In this document: positions 42,026 to 45,125 of the stretch, piece after piece
Layout: each line of letters opens with the position of its first letter
How positions within the stretch are numbered: position 1 is the first letter of the stretch
DNA from: Candidatus Anoxychlamydiales bacterium
Lineage (GTDB): Bacteria > Chlamydiota > Chlamydiia > Chlamydiales > SM23-39
NCBI GenBank assembly: GCA_011065125.1
Contig: JAAKFI010000008.1
Span: forward strand, 1-45,125
Direction of reading: 5' to 3'
DNA length: 45,125 bases
The notes under the pieces: model-generated
Told to the model about the DNA's origin: nothing
Databases searched by the model: none
What the model saw: the letters and a program-made list of their open reading frames with translations, nothing else
Translations under genes and position numbers: made by a program

Positions 42026-42694
42026 TCAAGATATAAATTTTACAGTATCAATAGACAATTCATCTTGAGATATAGCATCTTTTAAATCAAACTTTCCAGA
42101 TTTTGTTCTAGTTAAATTATAAAGGTAAGCTCCAGTATTTAACTTAATTCCAAGATCATTTGCAATTGATCTAATATATGTTCCTTTAGAGCAAGTTATT
42201 TTAAGCTCTAAAAAAGGATATGAATATGAAATTAAAGTAGTTTTTAAATTAATCGATATAGGCTCTCTAAAAACTTCGATATCTTGCCTTGCCAGTTTAT
42301 ATAGCCTTTTTCCTTTTATTTTTTTTGCGCTAAACATGGGAGGTGTTTGAAGCACTTCTCCTTGAAATTCTTCTAATATCTTTTCTATCTCGTCTAAAGA
42401 GGGAATATAGTCAGATTTTTTTATCAATTCCATTTCAGAGTCATATGATTTAGTTGTATAACCAAGGTGTATTTTTGCTATGTATTCTTTTTCATGATTA
42501 GTAAATAAAGATGCCTGCCGAGTATATTTTTTCCCAACTAAAATTATCATAAGACCAGTAGCTAATGGATCTAATGTTCCAGCATGACCAATTTTTTTTA
42601 CGTTTAGGATTTTTCTAAGCTGAGCAATTATGCTAAAAGATGATTTATTAATAGATTTATTTACTAAAACTATCCCTTCATAAGAACTGTTCAT
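42026..42694 (-). CDS. truB: tRNA pseudouridine(55) synthase
   Basis: TruB makes pseudouridine 55 in the T loop of tRNAs. The 222 residues are near the short end for TruB (C. trachomatis is about 240), lacking most of the C-terminal PUA part. The catalytic motif GHAGTLDPLATGLM with the nucleophilic Asp is intact, along with FQGEVLQTPPMFSAKKIKG and the thumb KLARQ region, and the CSKGTYIRSIANDLG block. It shares one base with rbfA (TAATG-type overlap). The order infB-rbfA-truB is as in CT096-CT094. Confidence 0.95.
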   Translation of the reverse strand: MNSSYEGIVLVNKSINKSSFSIIAQLRKILNVKKIGHAGTLDPLATGLMIILVGKKYTRQASLFTNHEKEYIAKIHLGYTTKSYDSEMELIKKSDYIPSLDEIEKILEEFQGEVLQTPPMFSAKKIKGKRLYKLARQDIEVFREPISINLKTTLISYSYPFLELKITCSKGTYIRSIANDLGIKLNTGAYLYNLTRTKSGKFDLKDAISQDELSIDTVKFIS

Positions 42695-43062
42695 TATTGA
42701 TCTTTTCTATTTTTTTTCTCTTTTTCTATTTCTTGAAGAATACTATCGATTTTCATGAATTTATCAACTGAAGTATCTAATTCGAAAGTAAGGGTAGGGA
42801 AATATCTAAGTACTACTTTTTTTGAAGCATTTGATGATATAAAACCTGACGCTTTATTTAATGCATCAATAGTTTTCTTTTTTTCTTCACCAGAGCCAAT
42901 TATGCTTATTGAAACAACAGCGCTATGTAGATCGGGTTTAATATCAACTTGCATAACACTTATAAAATTTGAAACATTTGGATTTGCAATATCTTTTGCA
43001 ATAACCTCTGATATTACTTCTTTTAAAAGTGAATTTAATCTTTTTTGTCTTTTGTTTTTCAT
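42694..43062 (-). CDS. rbfA: Ribosome-binding factor A
   Basis: RbfA is a KH-domain protein needed for late 30S maturation. The 122 residues include the opening [18 protein letters not shown], central [19 protein letters not shown] and VVSISIIG, and the [21 protein letters not shown] end, all typical. The start overlaps the infB stop by 4 bp (ATGA), so the two are coupled. The C-terminal tail (KEKKNRKDQ) is charged and short. Confidence 0.94.
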   Translation of the reverse strand: MKNKRQKRLNSLLKEVISEVIAKDIANPNVSNFISVMQVDIKPDLHSAVVSISIIGSGEEKKKTIDALNKASGFISSNASKKVVLRYFPTLTFELDTSVDKFMKIDSILQEIEKEKKNRKDQ

Positions 43063-45125
43063 AAATCTTGTTCTAAATAATTAATGTCATAAGCTTCGTA
43101 AATATCACCAATTTGTATATCAGTAAAGTTATCAAGTAAGATACCACATTCTGTTTGGGTTTTAACTTCTTTTACATCTTCTTTAACTCTTTTTAAAGAG
43201 TTAACTTTTGTTTTTAAAAGTAGTTCACCATCTCTAATAACTCTAATATTACTATTTCTTTTTATAATACCATCTTCAACTAAACAACCTGCAATAAGTC
43301 CTAATTGAGATGATTTAAATGTAGCAATGACTTTTGCTTTTCCAATATCAACTTCTTCTTCAAGTTTATCAAGAGTACTTCTCATAAGTTCTTTTACTTC
43401 ATCTATTGCGTGATAAATAATATCATGTTCTATTACGATTACTTTTAAATGTTTGATTAAGGGTTCACTATGACTTTCTATCTTTGTATGAAATCCAAGT
43501 ATTGTAGCTTGAGATGCATATGCAAGTCTTACATCTGACTCTGATACAGCTCCTACTTCGGAAGATACTATTATTAAATCTACTTTATCTGTTTTTATGT
43601 TAAGAAGGGCTGTTTTTAAGGCTTCCAGTGAGCCTTGTACATCAGCTCTTAAAATAATTCTAAACATTTTTGTTTCTTTTTTAGCAAAATTATCTAATGA
43701 AAATATTTTTTTCTTTTGTAGTTGTGATAATTCTAATTTCTCTCTTCTTTTTGTAGCTAAATTTTTTGCTTCTTTTTCATTTTCTACCACAAAAAATTCA
43801 CAGCCTGCTTCGGCAAGATTTGAAAGACCAGTTATTTTTATAGGAGTAGATGGGGGAGCTTCTTCGATTGATTGACCATGCTGATCATGCATGGTTTTAA
43901 CTTTTCCCCATTGATATCCAAAAACTATAGCATCACCTTGTCTTAAGGTTCCATTTTGAACAAGTACTGTAGCTGCAGCTCCAAGTCCTGTATGCATTTC
44001 AGACTCTAAGGCAGTTCCTCTAGCTCTAGCTTTTGGATTTGCTTTAAGTTCTAATAATTCTGATTGAAGAGATATCATTTCAAGTAAATTATCAATTCCT
44101 TCATGGGTTTTTGCAGAGCAGTTTACTGTTATAATAGATCCACCCCAAGCTTCAGGAAGTAATTCGTTATCGGCTAATTGTCTATATATTTTTTCTTGAT
44201 CAAAACCGGGTTTATCAGATTTATTAAGAGCTATTAAGATAGGAACTTTTGCCTCTTTTGCTTGATTCATTGCTTCTATTGTTTGCTCTTTCATTCCCTC
44301 GTCACCTGCAATAACTAAAATTACAAGATCAGTAACATTAGCTCCACGAGATCTCATTTCAGAAAATGCAGCATGGCCTGGAGTATCTAAAATTGTTATT
44401 GTTCCAAATTTTGTTTTAGCTGTAAAAGCACCAATATGTTGAGTAATATCTCCAGCTTCACCTGATGCAATGTTGGAGCTTCTAATTGAATCAATTATAG
44501 ATGTTTTACCATGATCTACGTGACCCATGAATGTAATTACACATGGTCTTTGTTTTAAATCCTCTTCAGGAGCACTTTTAATTTCTTGAATAATACTTTC
44601 AGCCGAAATTTGAATTCTTTTTTCTTCTGTTGTATCGATTGTAATTTCGCATTTAAATTCATGACCTAAAAGTTGAACTGTTGTTTCATCTTCTAAATAA
44701 TCATTAATTGTTACGATTAGACCTTGCATGAAAAGTTTTTGGATTAATTCGGATGCTTTCAATTTCATTAAAGATGCTAAATCTTTAATAGTAATTGGAA
44801 GTTTTATTGTTAATTCTTTTGGTCTTACTAATGGAATTTCAATTTTTTGTTTTTTTTGTTTAAATCTTCTTCTTCTCCAGCGACCTTCGTCGCCTCTTCT
44901 TAAGCCTAGTCTGTCTTGAGAATCGAATGATTTTTTGAATGCTTCAGGTTTTTTTGCTGCTTTAAATTCTTTATGAGATCTAAAAGTCTTCTTTTTTTCA
45001 TCAACTTTTCCAACTATTTCTTTGAATTTTGGCTTTTCTTTAAATTTAGGTTGTTGATCTTCTTTCTTCTCTTCTATTTTTTCTTTGGGTTTTTCTTCTT
45101 TTTGAACTACTTTTTCTTTTTCAAC
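43059..45125 (-). CDS. infB: Translation initiation factor IF-2 (5' end outside window)
   Basis: IF-2 is the GTPase that brings initiator tRNA to the ribosome. The gene enters from the right edge: the frame stays open from 45125, so the ATG at 44768 is internal, not the start. Visible parts in order: a charged K/E-rich linker, the IF2_N region with [16 protein letters not shown] and [13 protein letters not shown], then the G domain with G1 [10 protein letters not shown]3 DTPGHAAF and NKSD as G4. The C-terminal domains follow to residue end YLEQDL. The missing N-terminus may hold more linker. It is the first visible gene of the infB-rbfA-truB unit. Only C-terminal parts of the 689 visible codons are conserved. 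Confidence 0.96.
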   Translation of the reverse strand, partial: VEKEKVVQKEEKPKEKIEEKKEDQQPKFKEKPKFKEIVGKVDEKKKTFRSHKEFKAAKKPEAFKKSFDSQDRLGLRRGDEGRWRRRRFKQKKQKIEIPLVRPKELTIKLPITIKDLASLMKLKASELIQKLFMQGLIVTINDYLEDETTVQLLGHEFKCEITIDTTEEKRIQISAESIIQEIKSAPEEDLKQRPCVITFMGHVDHGKTSIIDSIRSSNIASGEAGDITQHIGAFTAKTKFGTITILDTPGHAAFSEMRSRGANVTDLVILVIAGDEGMKEQTIEAMNQAKEAKVPILIALNKSDKPGFDQEKIYRQLADNELLPEAWGGSIITVNCSAKTHEGIDNLLEMISLQSELLELKANPKARARGTALESEMHTGLGAAATVLVQNGTLRQGDAIVFGYQWGKVKTMHDQHGQSIEEAPPSTPIKITGLSNLAEAGCEFFVVENEKEAKNLATKRREKLELSQLQKKKIFSLDNFAKKETKMFRIILRADVQGSLEALKTALLNIKTDKVDLIIVSSEVGAVSESDVRLAYASQATILGFHTKIESHSEPLIKHLKVIVIEHDIIYHAIDEVKELMRSTLDKLEEEVDIGKAKVIATFKSSQLGLIAGCLVEDGIIKRNSNIRVIRDGELLLKTKVNSLKRVKEDVKEVKTQTECGILLDNFTDIQIGDIYEAYDINYLEQDL

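Noticed and set aside
44768-44768. ATG at 44768 as infB start
   Set aside because: The frame is open to the right edge and the upstream residues match the IF2 N-terminal region, so this ATG is internal.
44728-44919. Small plus-strand ORF opposite infB
   Set aside because: It is an antisense shadow of the infB coding region, without ribosome binding site or composition support. Many similar shadows occur opposite other genes (for example opposite uvrC, mutS and hldE).

Overview
The window is a gene-dense stretch of a very AT-rich genome (by eye roughly a quarter G+C, with AGA arginine codons and A/T-ending codons throughout). Gene order and protein features point to a member of the Chlamydiota that lies outside the well-known Chlamydiaceae. 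Two long blocks follow the order known from Chlamydia trachomatis. The left block runs rpmJ-rpsN, uvrC-mutS, dnaG, glycyl-tRNA synthetase, pgsA, glgA, tRNA-Gln, rplY-pth-rpsF-rpsR-rplI-ispE. The right block runs (read on the minus strand) infB-rbfA-truB-[new gene]-ychF-sctU-sctV-copN-scc1-malQ, then a SirB1-like protein, rpmB, a phospholipase D family protein and two MarC proteins. The cysteine-free 45-residue L36, the SEC-C-tagged Map and the CopN/Scc1 genes next to SctV/SctU are chlamydial hallmarks.

Region by region. 1-2.1 kb: ribosomal proteins L36 and S14, a GYF_2 membrane protein, and an Asp23/AmaP-like pair. 2.1-8.3 kb: DNA repair and replication (uvrC, mutS, dnaG). 8.4-13.5 kb: a large multi-span membrane protein behind a near-consensus promoter, a homodimeric-type GlyRS where Chlamydiaceae have a fused alpha-beta enzyme, a glycosyltransferase and rlmN. 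13.6-19.3 kb: pgsA, glgA, tRNA-Gln followed by a probable unassigned structured RNA, and the rplY-to-ispE operon. 19.3-21.6 kb: heptose genes hldD and hldE, the latter with a decayed nucleotidyltransferase half. 21.6-30 kb: mnmA-htpX, map, a coiled-coil membrane protein in the position of C. trachomatis CT850, orphan proteins and tandem MarC proteins. 30-35 kb: PLD, L28, SirB1-like/TPR protein and malQ. 34.6-39.4 kb: type III secretion export gate (SctV, SctU), gatekeeper CopN and its chaperone. 39.4-45.1 kb: ychF, an orphan gene with its own promoter and terminator, truB, rbfA and the 3' part of infB, which runs off the right edge.

Together the genes describe an obligately host-associated bacterium with type III secretion, glycogen metabolism (GlgA, MalQ), DNA repair and a translation core. 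The parts I cannot explain by synteny are the most interesting: the RNA-like element after tRNA-Gln (15941-16088), the perfect 13-bp palindrome over the pgsA promoter, the orphan gene at the usual ribF position, the tiny Shine-Dalgarno-led ORF fused to a terminator at 40668-40732, and several lineage-specific membrane proteins that could be inclusion or effector proteins. I saw no CRISPR array, insertion sequence, prophage or rRNA gene. No searches were run; family calls rest on motifs, length and gene order.
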